This document shows positions 11,137 to 22,712 of a stretch of DNA of 64,000 nt, in pieces. The number at the start of each line of letters is the position of its first letter. The stretch's first letter is position 1. The DNA comes from Xylogone sp. PMI_703. Lineage: Eukaryota > Ascomycota > Leotiomycetes. The DNA is taken from contig JAJTUQ010000003.1 in assembly GCA_021399445.1 (NCBI GenBank), positions 5,766,001-5,830,000 of the forward strand, in the 5' to 3' direction. The translations under genes and the position numbers were made by a program. The notes beneath the pieces were generated by a model that was given only the letters and a program-made list of their open reading frames with translations, had not been told where the DNA came from and searched no databases.

Positions 11137-12349
11137 ATGTCGAACCACGCTGTCGTCATCGTCGATAAGGGCAAAGCTGAGATTCAAGAGGTCCCACCGC
11201 CAACACTCGGCGACGAGTTCATCCTAGTCAAGACACACGCCGTAGCCCTCAATCCTACTGACTGGAAGCATATCGACCGTCTTCCCTCTCCAGGCGCACG
11301 AGTGGGATGCGACTATGCCGGTACAGTGCTTGAGGTTGGTTCAAAGGTCACCAAGGACTTCAAAAAGGGCGACCGTGTGGCTGGTGTCACACATGGTTCT
11401 AACGCAGTAGGTCACGAAGATGGTGAGTAAAGCCTCTGAAAATCCAAACGCATAGCTGGCTGCAGCAAAAATGTGTTGCAGCGCTGACATAGATAATCTA
11501 GGCTGCTTCCAAGAAATCATTAGGGCCCGAGGAGATCTGCAGATCAAGATTCCAGATAACTTGTCTTTCGAAGAAGCTTCGACATTGGTTCGTGAGCACA
11601 TACCTTTATGTCATATTATGCCGTCAGGTTATCTGTTATCGGGCATGGCAGCTGACAATTCTCTGGTGTAGGGCGTCGGAATTACTACCGTCGGTCAATC
11701 TCTATACCAATCTCTAGAACTCCCTCTCCCCGGCTCCGGCACGACCAAAGATGACTATCTCCTGATCTACGGCGGTAGCACGGCAACCGGTGCTCTTGCT
11801 ATCCAGTTCGCCAAGCTCTCTGGCTTGCACGTCATTGTAACTTGCTCCGCGCATAACTTCGATTATGTCAAATCCGTCGGAGCCGATGCCGCATTCGACT
11901 ACAAGTCTCCAACTTGCTCCAAAGACATCAAGGATTATACAAAGGACAGTCTGAAATATGCGTTAGATTGTATCTCAGAGGGAGACAGCACCCAGATAAC
12001 TGTTGAGGCCATGTCCTCTTCCGGTGGGGTCTACACCAACCTCTTATCTGTTGCCGACGAGCAGGTACACAGTGTCAATCCCAAAGTCCAGAAGAAGGGT
12101 ACACTAGCATATACCATGTTTGGACAGCCATTCAAAATGGGAGACAGTGAAATACCAACCGTACCGGGGCACTGGGAGTTTGGTGTCATGTTTTGGGAAC
12201 TGAGCCGGAAGTTGCTAGCTGGTGGAAAGGTCAAGGTCCACAAACCCACAGTCAACAAAGGCGGAAGTGGACTCGAAGGTGTGATGGCAGGTTTGGATCT
12301 CTTGAGAAATGGTAAGGTTAGCGGTGAAAAATTGGTATATACCCTGTAG
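11137..12349 (+). CDS. Zinc-type alcohol dehydrogenase / trans-enoyl reductase-like MDR protein
   Basis: Three exons (11137-11422, 11502-11587, 11672-12349) give 349 residues. Introns are 79 and 84 bp; the second has a weak GTTCGT donor, but the joined EEASTL-GVGITTVGQ matches the family. The N-terminal GroES-like domain includes NPTDWKHID and GCDYAGTVLEVG. The NADPH-binding Rossmann part has YGGSTATGALAIQFAKLSG (GxxxxG type). Catalytic zinc ligands are not evident, as in the LovC-like enoyl reductase and toxD branch of medium-chain reductases. These act as NADPH-dependent reductases of enoyl or quinone substrates in the cytosol, sometimes partnered with a polyketide synthase, but no synthase lies in this window. 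Nearby redox genes (13.4 kb and 18.5 kb) and a regulator (15.0 kb) suggest a loose metabolic neighbourhood. Confidence 0.88.
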
Positions 12350-13374
12350 GGAGACGACTATGGAAAAGGGAAAGATATGTAATGAAATAATGACCGCTGT
12401 ATGAACACCTACCATTTGGCCTCGCCTCTCATGGCGGTAATAGCCACAGCATGGGCGAATGTAGGAAATGACGCCTTCTTGAAACGAAAACTCAAAAACA
12501 TACAGTTCCTCTGCTCATACCTTCAAGTATATATGCATGAATGAAGTAATATCATTGCAAACCACTGTGCTTTCACAGCAGGTTCAAGCTCTGAAGCGAT
12601 GACGAAATTGCATATTCCGAAAACTGAGAATGTAGAAAGATCATGTATCGCTGGTAACTCTCATAAGATCACTCAAAAAGAGATTATTGAAGACGAGCTT
12701 CACGTTGGATTAAACTAATCCTCGTGTTGGATGTTGATGCAAGGGGTGATGTTCCCAACTGCAACCGGGTAAATAATAGCGCAATGTCACCTTCCATATA
12801 CATACTCTTTGGCAGCCTCGTCTACATAGATTTCGCGTATGCACGGAAGAAATGCAGAGCAGATACCCATGGAATTATGTTTGATCATGTCGACATTCAG
12901 TAGATATCTATCAAGTTGGAATAAATTGAGTATCTCGAGTAGCCTGTTAACCCTGCTAATTAACATCGCCTGATATTATCAAGATCAAGAGAAGTTACTC
13001 AATGGAGGATACGAGAAAAGCGGGGCAGAGCTCCGAATCCGGCCAGTAACTTGAGGTGTTGCATTAATTAGTCATCCCGTTCGCACTTACTTTTTGTTAT
13101 ATCCAGGTACTTTCGTAACATTGTGTTATGAGTATGAGAATTACTTTTTGTTATATATTGTTATGGGGTGATGACATTGTCGCGCTTGTGCACATTTGCA
13201 TTGGCTTTGCTAATGGACTTATGTTAGGTTTCTTACCGCCAGAAACACTAATCAGAAGGATATTCAATCACAAGATGCAAAGCGCACGGAGGTAAACTAA
13301 GACAAGTGCTTTAACATTCTTATTTATATCCAATCCTATAAAGCATCATAATGTAGTTTCCCAGTTTCAAGTAT
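12350..13374. other. Convergent spacer, AT-rich
   Basis: About 1 kb between two convergent genes. No coding sequence is supported. TTACTTTTTGTTATAT occurs twice, near 13087 and 13141, as a short direct repeat. Confidence 0.4.
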
Positions 13375-14332
13375 TTAAAGCAAAATCTTCTTCCAGATCG
13401 CTTCAACATCAGCTTCAGACTTGCCGGTCAAGCCTAGGAGGTCATTGTCAAGCTTCTGGAAATGAGAACCGTATCCCTCTCCAAAGATTCCTACAAGTAT
13501 GTAGCCCACCATCACTGCCTCAGAAACTTCTCCTCTTGCTAGCTTTTCGTCGCTGTCCTTCTTGATATCGGCTACCTTCACATGTACCGGCTCCCATTTC
13601 TTCTCAGGTGCGGCCTTCTTAGCAAGTTCGAGTAGACGGTTCTGAGAGAGTGCGATGTCTTGGATGTAGACTGATCTGTTCTTGGTCTCTTCGTAGTGAG
13701 TCAGAATGCCTACAACAGACTTCGCAACCGACTCCAGCGTTGTCATACTGAAAAGTTGGTCGCCACTGTCATAGATTGAAGGCTTGCCCTCCTTCCAGTT
13801 TAGCAAGAATCCATGGCCAAGACCCCAGTCAAGAAATCCACCGTTATGGACATACGTGTAAGTGATGTCAGAACCTGCTTTGATCTTGTCCTCGATATAT
13901 TTGCGAATAGCCACTTTGTGGCCAAAGACGGGTAATTTACTTGTCAGGGGGTTGTTTAAATCAGATCCAAACTCTGATGGAAGGATGCGCTTCACACCAG
14001 CTGCGACAGCAGCATCCACAATAACTGTCTGGCCAGCGAGAGCGTGGGATCCAACCGCGGATACAACAGCATCCTGGCCCTGGAAAGCGGCAGTAAGAGA
14101 ATCAGCAGAGTTAAAATCCGCTCGAACAACCTTCACGGACGAAGGGAAGGCTGCCTTTGAGTCCTCGCGAGATACCACGGTGACGTTGAATTTCCCGGAG
14201 CTGAGGAGAGCAGAAAGGATAGGAGCACCAATAGCTCCAGATCCCTAAGGTATGTTAATTACGAAAGGCCAAATTGGTGAGTTGATAGGAAGCGCTTACT
14301 CCGACAAGTGCGACGTTCTTGATGGTAACCAT
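13375..14332 (-). CDS. NmrA/isoflavone-reductase-like NAD(P)-binding protein
   Basis: Two exons, 14300-14332 and 13375-14244, with a 55-bp intron (GTAAGC donor), give 300 residues. The tiny first exon supplies MVTIKNVALVG. Joined to exon 2 it restores the Rossmann glycine motif VGGSGAIGAP, which the long frame alone lacks. Exon 2 continues with DAVVSAVGSHALAGQ, a family-typical ILPSEFGSDL block and a Y/K-region near FGHKVAIRKYIEDK. The NmrA-like / PCBER family includes NADPH-dependent reductases of aromatic compounds and redox-sensing regulators; sequence does not separate these. It is divergent from the C2H2/Zn2Cys6 regulator 700 bp away, sharing an upstream region with it, so that regulator is a plausible controller (inference). 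Confidence 0.87.
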
Positions 14333-15033
14333 TTTGCAAGGTAATTCTTGAAATCTAGTAAAATTCAATGCAAATATTATTTGAAAAACAGTGCTTTTTG
14401 TTATCTAGGCTGAGACCGCTGAAAATGGTTTGTGTGGCTAGAGATGCTCATCCTGCGAAGAAGAGGACATCTTCTATATAGTGGGTGGTGACGCATCGTT
14501 AGGAGGAGCAGTCGTAGCAGATGAGACAATTTCCAATCAAAGTTGCACCAAGCAGGACTGCTACGGCCGTTATTACACAGCAACTCCTCGCAAAATCTTT
14601 CCAAACCGTTCTGTTCTCTGTTATTATATAAATGATTACGGAAGAGAGACACCCTCGCCATACTTCTTAGCTGTAGCAGGATTGTGGGAGCCGACGCAAG
14701 GACAAGGGCAGATACGGAGAGTGGTAGTAACTGTAGGCTTGTATATACCATTTGCGCAGTTCTTCATTGGGTTTCTGGGCGAGCTAGGGTCACTTGCTGG
14801 TTGGCTATGGAGGAGTAAACGGACCGCCGTAGCTGTGGGATCCGACTGCTCCAGAGCAGCCTTTGCTTACGGCATTGCCTCCTCGATCTCTCTGTGGTGG
14901 GATCCGCCCAATAAAGAGGCAGGACCCGGATCCCACCAAGCACGATGCCATTTACCACGGCTCCCTCTTTGTGGCTCCTTGGAGCCCATCTAGTGATTTT
15001 TTGATCAGTAATACTGTGTTGTGGGTCTATAGC
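14333..15033. promoter_or_regulatory. Shared divergent promoter with repeated TGGGATCCG boxes
   Basis: The 700-bp region between the NmrA-like gene and the zinc-finger regulator holds three copies of TGGGATCCG: 14836-14844 (+), 14898-14906 (+) and 14927-14935 (-). The last two form a perfect 12-bp inverted repeat, TGGTGGGATCCG (14895-14906) facing its complement (14927-14938), with a 20-base gap. All lie 95-200 bp before the regulator's ATG. A binding role is inferred from the repetition only. Confidence 0.45.
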
Positions 15034-17642
15034 ATGGAGAATCACCGATACACTTGCGGCTTTCCTGGCTGTGCGAGATCTTTCACACGCAAGGAGCACT
15101 TGAATCGTCACCAGAATGGGCATGATCCCGCTAATATACTCAGGTGCACGGTGTGCATGAGAGAGTTTAACAGAAAGTCTGGTATTGCCCTGCTACTTTA
15201 GTCTTATGCTTAGTTACCACTTCAATCTAGGCCTAGGCTGATTTTACATGCCTCGGCCCAATTGACCAAGTGGTTAGTTCTCTATGACCAGCAAAATCCT
15301 ACTCATATAATGAGATATTATATCTTTATGTAATCATACTAACCTTCATGTAGTGATAGCCTCCAACGTCATATGAGCAAGCATGGAGCGAACTTTACAC
15401 CAAATCCGGCGAGAAGTAAGAGAGCTTGTCTTGCTTGTCGTACGGGAAAAGTAAAATGTGATGGAAATGATACCTGCATGCGATGCATCAAGAAGGGTAT
15501 AGAGTGCAAATATCAAGGAGCTACTGATGCTCATTCCTCATCTAACGAGGCTGAAAGTCCGGAAGGATCCCCTGTACCCGTGTGGGAGGACCCGGTCACC
15601 ACAGAACAAGCTTCTCAAGACAACGGAATGTCAAGCAAGCCAATCTTAGAGCCGGCCACATTCAACGACGCCTTGATGCCAGGCACTTTGGGTGAGGACC
15701 TCCACGCTGGCTTTTTTGCTGGATCACCACCCTCTATCGAACTACCTACAGACCTAGCTATAGATCCTACACTTCACTTATCCTCAACTAGTCCAGTGCA
15801 TGGCAAAGTCATCAATCTAAAGACAATTAGGCTACTTCCAGATGGTGTCCAGCCAACAGCCGAGAGTAGCATTGAAGGACCTACTAGCTATGAGACAGCT
15901 TGCCAGGAACTTTTCGACTCTTACTTCGATTTATTCCACGCACATTGGCCGATTATTCATCGCCCATCGTGGGAACATTCGAAAAACTCAACTGCTGAGA
16001 AAACCTTGCTGGAATCCGTGAAAATGATTGGGGCGTGGATGATTGGAACAAACGAGTTAAAGCAGTATGCAATATACACGCATAATATGCTAACAGGTGA
16101 ATTGCTATCACGACTGGTAAGCAGTCATCTGGAGACATCTTTATTTTTCCATCCACTAATCAATTTACTATGTAGGGCCGGATCTCTTCTCATGATAAAT
16201 TCCAGCAATCACTACCAGCAAGCTTGTGCCAAGCCGCGCTCCTCAACATCATATTTGGGCTATACTATGGAGTAGGTATGAAAGTTGATTCAAATCACGA
16301 ACATCGTTAACACACTTTATAGAATGCCCAGGCTATCTCCCGAGTGATAATGCTTCGAAACATTCTGGTAGCCGCTTTACGTGAGGTTGGATTCTTCCGC
16401 TCATATACCGTCTGGCCCGATGAGAAACCCGGATTCTTTCTCCCAATGCGCCTGGGAATGCTAGGAGAGCGACAGAGGTAAGCATCCTCTATATCTAAGT
16501 GATCCAAATACTGACTTCTCAGACTTGCTGCATATCTATTCAATGTGGATACTTATCTGAGCATCCTCCGGGACCAGGCATCTCTGATCATGCTCGAAGA
16601 TCTCCATTACCCGCTTCAGAGCACCTTTGCACTTTATAACGCCGATGGACTTCATGTCTGGGCAGAACGTCACGCTACCGAGCCTTTCAGTCGCAGTTCA
16701 GTTTCACTTCGCGATATAATCAAAGGGGATGCTCGCACACTAGGAGTCAGCCCACAACATCCTGTTCTAATTGAGGATATCCACTCCTGTCTATGTGGAT
16801 TGCAGTTGAGTGTATCGAAGATCACTAGCCCAAGAGAAGGAGCGATGGATGAGCCCAGTCTTCAAAAAGATCTTTTGAGGACGCAGCTGGGTGCTCTAAA
16901 ACTACGACTCGATCACATAGCAAACCAAAATACGGAATTTATTGACTTTGGACATGAGAATTATTTGCCAATGCGATACTATTTCGGGTTTGAAGATCAA
17001 TCTCACCAAGGATGGCAAAATACTGTGACTGCTCGAGTGGAAAGTCTGCTGTTTGATACCACAATGCTTTATTACCTCATGAGCCTCAATCTTTCCGCTG
17101 ATATTGCAAAGCTTACCCAAACGGCAAAATATTTGCAAATGGAAGCAACAGAAGAGCTGTCTGAAGTTCGGAAGCAAGCACTAGAGAAACGAAGAAGCTC
17201 CATCATAAACTGGGTTCCTACATCAGAGGCCAGGCTAGCGGTGTGTCAGGCCGTAGATATCCTTGTTGCTCATCGAAATATGAAGCAACTAATAGAGTCA
17301 AATCAATTGAGTCATAGAGCCATACACCCAGTGAGTTATATTGCGCTTTGCGCAAGTGCTCTAGTTGTTTGGGCATATTGCAATTTCCGCGATTGTAGGT
17401 GTGAGGGCTTCCCCATGGATGCTGTGTCATTTGTCGAGCTCACCACTTGGGCTCTACCGGGGACTGAGTTCAAGAGAGACAGGGAGCAGTGGATTGAGGA
17501 ACATGGAGACATCCTCTTTCAGATTCTCGGCGTACCATTGTGCCAATGTAATGTCGACTTTTTGATGGTCTCTTTCCAAGGATGTCTCCCCAACGACTGG
17601 AGTATCCCCGATATGATAGCTCCCGGTATCTTCATCAGCTAA
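15034..17642 (+). CDS. Transcription factor with two C2H2 fingers plus a Zn2Cys6 cluster
   Basis: Five exons (15034-15176, 15354-16116, 16176-16271, 16323-16477, 16523-17642) give 758 residues. Joining exons 1 and 2 completes the second finger (C-x2-C-x12-H-x3-H), which validates that splice despite a GTCTGG donor. The fingers lie at residues 8-30 and 38-58. The Zn2Cys6 cluster follows at C73, C76, C83, C89, C92 and C99. The remainder carries a fungal transcription-factor middle homology region, beginning around ELFDSYFDLFHAHWPIIHRP. This C2H2+C6 arrangement is a known ascomycete regulator class that often controls clustered metabolic genes. It acts in the nucleus. Neighbours are redox enzymes on both sides. 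The exon 3 donor (GTAGGT at 16272) was chosen to keep the downstream frame. Confidence 0.87.
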
Positions 17643-18460
17643 AGGGATTATCCACAACATTCTTGTTTGTATGACGGTATACTGTAGTATTGGTTAAAGC
17701 TAGAGATGTTCTTTAGAACCAATTCGCTAATCTGTCTTAGAAGCAGCCATTGAATATTATGATAGCATTTGTATAGGCTAGGGTTTACTGGGAAAGGTAG
17801 AATTAGCGGCAATACCAAGCTTTTTTTCAAAGGATTACAAGTAGTGGCATTATGTAAAGTAAATACAATACGATTTCATGTTACATCATGTGGACCAGGT
17901 ACGATATTTCTCATCACAACTCCCATTGGATCGCCCCGCACATTCTAGAAGTCATACAGCTATATTTTCATAGATATTTACTCTAGTATTACATTCAGGC
18001 GATATGTCCGATCATTTTCGGGGGGGTGAATAGAACTTTATGACCATCTTCGCACCGAAGGTTTCGGATGGATACCGAAATTCTACGGATCTTCCGACTA
18101 GCCGCGGAAAGACAAATAGGAGACTAAACAAACGATACCATACAAGACCCTGTCAAAACATAGCACTCGCACAGTGGAGAGTCATAAATGAAGTAGACTG
18201 GAATCAGTAAATTAGTACAGCCAATTACAGGATCCAAAGGTAGTTCCTTGGAACCAGTTCTATGAGGCTATTCTAGCTGCACGGAGAAACGCCCAGTAAC
18301 GGTGTTAAGGTAGTGAGACGATATCACCGACCATGATATCACAATCTCGTCTTGAATCTCTTATTAAAGGAATGCCTCGACGCTTGATTCAATTCAATTC
18401 ACCCTTCATCTCCATACTGTAAGTAGTATAGCTTTGCAGCACTTCCTTGAATCGTCAGAT
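17643..18460. other. Spacer before the aldo-keto reductase
   Basis: About 820 bp with no supported gene. It contains the regulator's 3' flank and the reductase promoter. Nothing distinctive was seen. Confidence 0.4.
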
Positions 18461-19785
18461 ATGTCTTTCTTCCCCCTAGTTCCAACCCCCAAGAATGGCC
18501 TTGGATATCATAGACTGCTGTCTCCCACTGCTGCTGTCAAAGTTTCACCTCTATGCCTTGGAGCAATGAACTTTGGTGATGCCTGGTACGTCAACATAAT
18601 ATATCCCATCTCAAGCGCCAATTACCACATCGAAGATCCTTACTAATACATCTGCCACTCAGGTCAAGTTTTATGGGAGAATGTAACAAGTCTACTGTCT
18701 TTGAGATCCTGGACTATTTTCACTCCCAAGGAGGGAACTTCATCGATACCGCTAGCAACTACCAAGATGAGCAGTCCGAGAAGTGGGTTGGTGAATGGAT
18801 GAAAGAGCGTGGCGTCCGTGACGAGATGGTTCTGGCTGGCAAAGTAAGTTAATATAATATTCCATTTACTATTGAATGTTAAGATTTCCCCTCTATGTAG
18901 TATACTATGGGGTACCGCTACCACGAGCAAAGAGACCCTCCAATAATCCAGGCCAATTTTGGAGGAAATAACAAGAAGAATATGAGAATTTCAGTGGACA
19001 GAACTCTAGCGAAGTTACAGACTGACTACCTGGACATTCTCTACGTTCATTGGTGGGACTATACTACCAGTATCCCAGAACTAATGCAATCACTCAACGA
19101 TCTTGTGAAAGCCGGTAAAGTACTCTACCTCGGCATCAGTGACACGCCTGCTTGGATTGTCTCCAAAGCAAACGAGTATGCCAGAAATCATGGTCTTCAA
19201 CAGTTTGTCGTGTACCAAGGACGTTGGTCTGCTGCGGATCGCGATTTTGAACGGGAGATACTTCCAATGTGCCAACATGAAGGAATGGCCCTCGCTCCCT
19301 GGGGAGCATTAGGAGGTGGCCATTTCAAGGCTGCCGCTGACCAAGATAAGGCACGAGGTTATGGAGGTACGGAAGAAGAGAAGAAAGTCTCCGCTGCGTT
19401 GGAGAAAATTGCAATTAGGAAGAACACGCAGATCACCAGTGTCGCTATGGCCTATATCACACATAATTCTCCCTACGTATTTCCGATTATCGGTGGAAGA
19501 AAGCTTGAGCACCTCAAGGGCAACATCAAAGCACTCGAAGTAGAACTCTCTGCTGAAGATATTACTGAGATCGAGAGCGCGGTGCCTTTCGATCTTGGCT
19601 TTCCGCATAGTTTTCTGTGCCCTGGTCAACCTGTTCCTCATAATGCTAAGGATGTTGGCATGTCAAAGATATATTGCCAGATTGATTGCGTGGAGTATCC
19701 CAAGGTATGTCATTCCCCCAGTTTACGCTATTCGCATCCGATAATAACATGTATGCAGCCTATCCCACCTCACAAATTTGATTAG
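18461..19785 (+). CDS. Aldo-keto reductase (aryl-alcohol dehydrogenase / norsolorinic-acid-reductase type)
   Basis: Four exons (18461-18585, 18663-18843, 18901-19704, 19759-19785) give 378 residues. The AKR catalytic tetrad is visible as D70, Y75, K102 and H152 (in LYVHWWD), and the NADP-binding C-terminal part has IGGRKLEHLKGN. Length and sequence resemble fungal AKR9-type aryl-alcohol dehydrogenases and norsolorinic acid reductases, which reduce aromatic aldehydes or ketones with NADPH in the cytosol. Intron 3 (54 bp) is in frame with no stop, so retention would simply add 18 residues before the last eight, PIPPHKFD. The final exon and downstream flank are duplicated 1.6 kb further on in a mutated copy. 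Confidence 0.9.
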
Positions 19786-20100
19786 ACAGGCATTGTTAGG
19801 CAATAATGCACAGGATTGCTCTAGCTTGAAACGCAGCTGGTAAGACTAGTACTTGTCTCGTTAATGTATTATCTAGTGGAGCGCTCTTATAAACTGGGTG
19901 TTGCTATGCCATCGGATGGAACTCGCTCAGTTTTAGAGGTAACGGTCATAGACTAGACATTAGATATATGAATTATAAGGGGTTTTCTATCCAACCTTGC
20001 TTGTGTGAGAAGTGTAGAGACACTGAGTTTATTTACTACAAAGGTTTCTATGCTCGAGATTACAAGAGGGATCGTTGGCGAGTAGCCAGTTATCCTCACT
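19756..20100. repeat. Direct duplication, copy 1 (AKR last exon plus 3' flank)
   Basis: This stretch aligns collinearly by eye with 21374-21720 at an offset of 1618-1620 bases with few indels. It starts at the acceptor of the reductase's last exon and runs through the 3' flank. This copy keeps normal base composition. Similarity may reach back into intron 3 and the end of exon 3, but is too weak there to be sure. Confidence 0.75.
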
Positions 20101-20468
20101 AACAGAAGGTAACAAGGCATGTCAACCGAAACTTTCCTCGGGGCTTGAGTTCACGCAACGTTCACTTAGCCTAGAGAAGACTCCATTTCACAAATCGCAG
20201 AATTTTGCTCACCCTCGCCGCTTGCTTTTGAATAACTTTGGTGCTGGGGGAGGAAATACAGCTCTGACTCTTGAACACTACGGCTGAACTTAGGCAGCCA
20301 CACCCGTATATTAGTTCGTAATTCGTTCGACTTTTCTTGCTACCATATTATTGAGGCTAATCAAGTCGTCAACTCCCATCTGATCGTTATAACAATTATG
20401 ACGTAAACCAAGATTCTCACTCTTTTCGCAGTGCTTGCTTATCTCAAACTTTCTCACCTTTCTGCCAA
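20101..20468. promoter_or_regulatory. Upstream region of the small I9-like gene
   Basis: About 370 bp between duplication copy 1 and the small secreted gene. The last 60 bases are rich in C and T, as in many fungal 5' leaders. No coding sequence is supported. Confidence 0.3.
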
Positions 20469-20930
20469 ATGCGGAACCCTCTGGCTGCAGCTGCGGTTCT
20501 CGCTGCACTGGCAATCTTCTTCTCACCAACCTTACTCTCTCGCGAGTAGACGACCTTACTACGGCTTCTCCTTTCGAGAATCACCCGGAGAACACTAGGC
20601 GGACCAGCAGCTCTTCAATGCAATATACCACCGTCCGAGCGAATCCCAAATACATACGTCGTTAGCCTGGCCAACTCTTATTCGTTGGAGCAGCATAAGC
20701 AAAAGACTGGCCGCGCCGTTGATCTTGAGCATGCGATCCTCGATGTTGACGAAGTGCATGATGTTCTGTTTGGAGGCATAACCGTCTACGAAGCTAAATC
20801 TGACGATGCATCGCTGGTAAATGCTATTCGCGCGGATCTTGGGGTTCTATTTGTTGAATGCAAAGGGCGGATACATCTTCGTACGCAGCTGACACCTTTA
20901 GACCAGACGGTATTCGAGGAAATGAAATAG
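20469..20930 (+). CDS. Small secreted inhibitor-I9 / subtilisin-propeptide-like protein
   Basis: Proposed exons are 20469-20545 and 20591-20930 (138 residues). Exon 1 encodes a clean signal peptide, MRNPLAAAAVLAALAIFFS. The 45-bp intron (GTAGAC donor, GGAG acceptor) removes an in-frame TAG; its weak signals make the splice uncertain. Exon 2 carries an I9-like domain: IPNTYVVSLANSYSLEQH, a middle region and then NAIRADLGVLFVECKG, the typical 'D-x-GV-x-FVE' end. Stand-alone I9 proteins are secreted or vacuolar inhibitors or chaperones of subtilisin proteases. Signal peptide and domain share one frame, so a single TAG mutation in a dead gene is the alternative. The gene lies between the two copies of the duplication. 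Confidence 0.55.
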
Positions 20931-21373
20931 CATAAGCTTGTACGCTAGTTACTTGGTCTAATGCGAGGGCGATATCTATATATAACGGTTGGGGTACTAT
21001 ACAAGAAGTTATCAAGTTGATTTACTCGCATATCTTTAGCTGTGTAGGTGAGAATACAGGTGACCTTGCTGGATTCCTGCCTCATTTTATATTTGCGATG
21101 TTCAAGTTTTCTTTAAATACATCGGACTCTCCAGCTTGAGACAACAGAAAAGACGTCTACCGTTCACTCAGCTTTTCTCCCCTATATACTACCATACTAC
21201 TCTTTCATACCCATTCAACATAGGCAAATTACAGTTACAAATCTTAATATTTAATATTTATTTCTTTCATGCCTTACTTTATACTTTCTTACCATAAATA
21301 TAATCATAGATATACTGTAACATAAATAATTTAATTCATCTTCATGCTTTATAGTTAAGTTCTTATAATGAAA
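20931..21373. other. Spacer, becoming very AT-rich from about 21240
   Basis: No gene is supported. The stretch 21120-21240 is rich in C and T, like a promoter or 5' leader, and then changes abruptly to AT-rich sequence that may be a further degraded part of the duplication. Confidence 0.35.
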
Positions 21374-21720
21374 TAGCCTATCTCGCCTTATAAATTCGAT
21401 TAGATTCAGATTGTCAAGTAATAAATACATAAGATTACTTAAGCTTAGAATGCTACCAGTAAAACAAGTACTTATCTTAATACATTTATTTGTTAAACGT
21501 TCTTATGAATTAGATTTTGTTATATCATTAGATAGAACTATTTTACTTTTAAAGATGATGGTTGTAGACTAAATAATAAATATATATATTCCATAGGACT
21601 TTCTAACTAAACTTTGCTTATATAAAGAGTATTAAGAGACTCAGAGTTTAAATACCCTAAAGTTTCCATTCCTGTGATCCAAAGAAGGACTATTCATGAG
21701 CAGCCAATTAAGCCTCCCAG
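21374..21720. repeat. Direct duplication, copy 2, RIP-like mutated
   Basis: This is the AT-shifted partner of 19756-20100. Differences are mostly transitions in both orientations; for example GCTATGCCATCGGATGGAAC in copy 1 reads GTTATATCATTAGATAGAAC here. The last reductase exon is still readable as PISPYKFD and stop, against PIPPHKFD in copy 1. C-to-T plus G-to-A change limited to one duplicate is the known hallmark of repeat-induced point mutation in ascomycetes. Confidence 0.75.
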
Positions 21721-22712
21721 GCCAACAGTTAGCTCAATGGATTTATCAGCAATAGATGCCCAGTATTGATACCACTCTAGATTGTCAATGTATCTCTGTG
21801 AGTTCCAACAACGCAGCAAAGATATCTACTAGGTACGTGTAAATCTATTTATTACCTCACGAGAACGAGGTAGAAGCCATGAAGTGGAGGCCATCTCTCA
21901 TGTAGTATTCGGCGACTTTCGCCACCAGCTGACAAGATAGCCTATACGGGTATACTACTGGCCAGTTGACAGGGACTTCACTTTATTTTCCAATCCAGCC
22001 AATGCCCAAAAAGCTCGATGGGCTGACCAAGTAGAGACTGTGCCACACGCCCTTCCCGGAACATGTACACCAGTAGATCAACCCGTTACTTTAAATTGAC
22101 GTGCTCCTTCAATCTCACCAGAACGTAATCTCCTACTCGGCCTGACGTATTGTCTTCTTTTTCACATCTCCTTCCAGATCTTTTAACGCATTGCGAAATA
22201 TATATTTCAATAATATAACTCTAGTTCTTCAATAACAATTCTATTAGAAATGTGATCATAGTTTCAATCTCGATCAATACGAGGCTGGGTAAGTGGTTTC
22301 TCAATTCTGCCGGTTATAGGTTGGGCCGTCTTACGATCGCTTAAAGTTATGATTCGGTATGAATCAGACGGCAACTCAGCTTAATTTTTCATTCGTAATC
22401 GACATAAATAGGGGGGCTCCCAAACCTCTTTTACAAACGATGCTCGGTTTTCACTAATCATCATATCCTAATCATTTATACTAATCAATTAACACCAGGT
22501 CACATCGAATCCTCTGATATATTAAGTTAACGCGAGAACTATCAGAATCTAACTACTCAGACAAAATATATAGAGTCGGTCCAGAATTCCAGCCAAGCGA
22601 AACTAGCCACCAGCGTCCAATAATCATTGTCACGTGTCACATACACAGCACCTATCGATCACCATGAAGATATCTTAACGAAAAGCAATCGCATCTAACA
22701 AGTTAATCCTCA
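21721..22712. other. Spacer with an orphan promoter-like segment
   Basis: About 1 kb, no gene supported. A TATA-like ATAAATAGGGG lies near 22405 on the plus strand, followed by a C/T-rich leader-like stretch. The only gene to its right, the OPT transporter, is on the opposite strand and ends there. Confidence 0.35.

Noticed and set aside
11137..19785. A secondary-metabolite gene cluster around the reductases and regulator
   Set aside because: No polyketide synthase, peptide synthetase, terpene synthase or P450 is present. The genes are ordinary redox enzymes.
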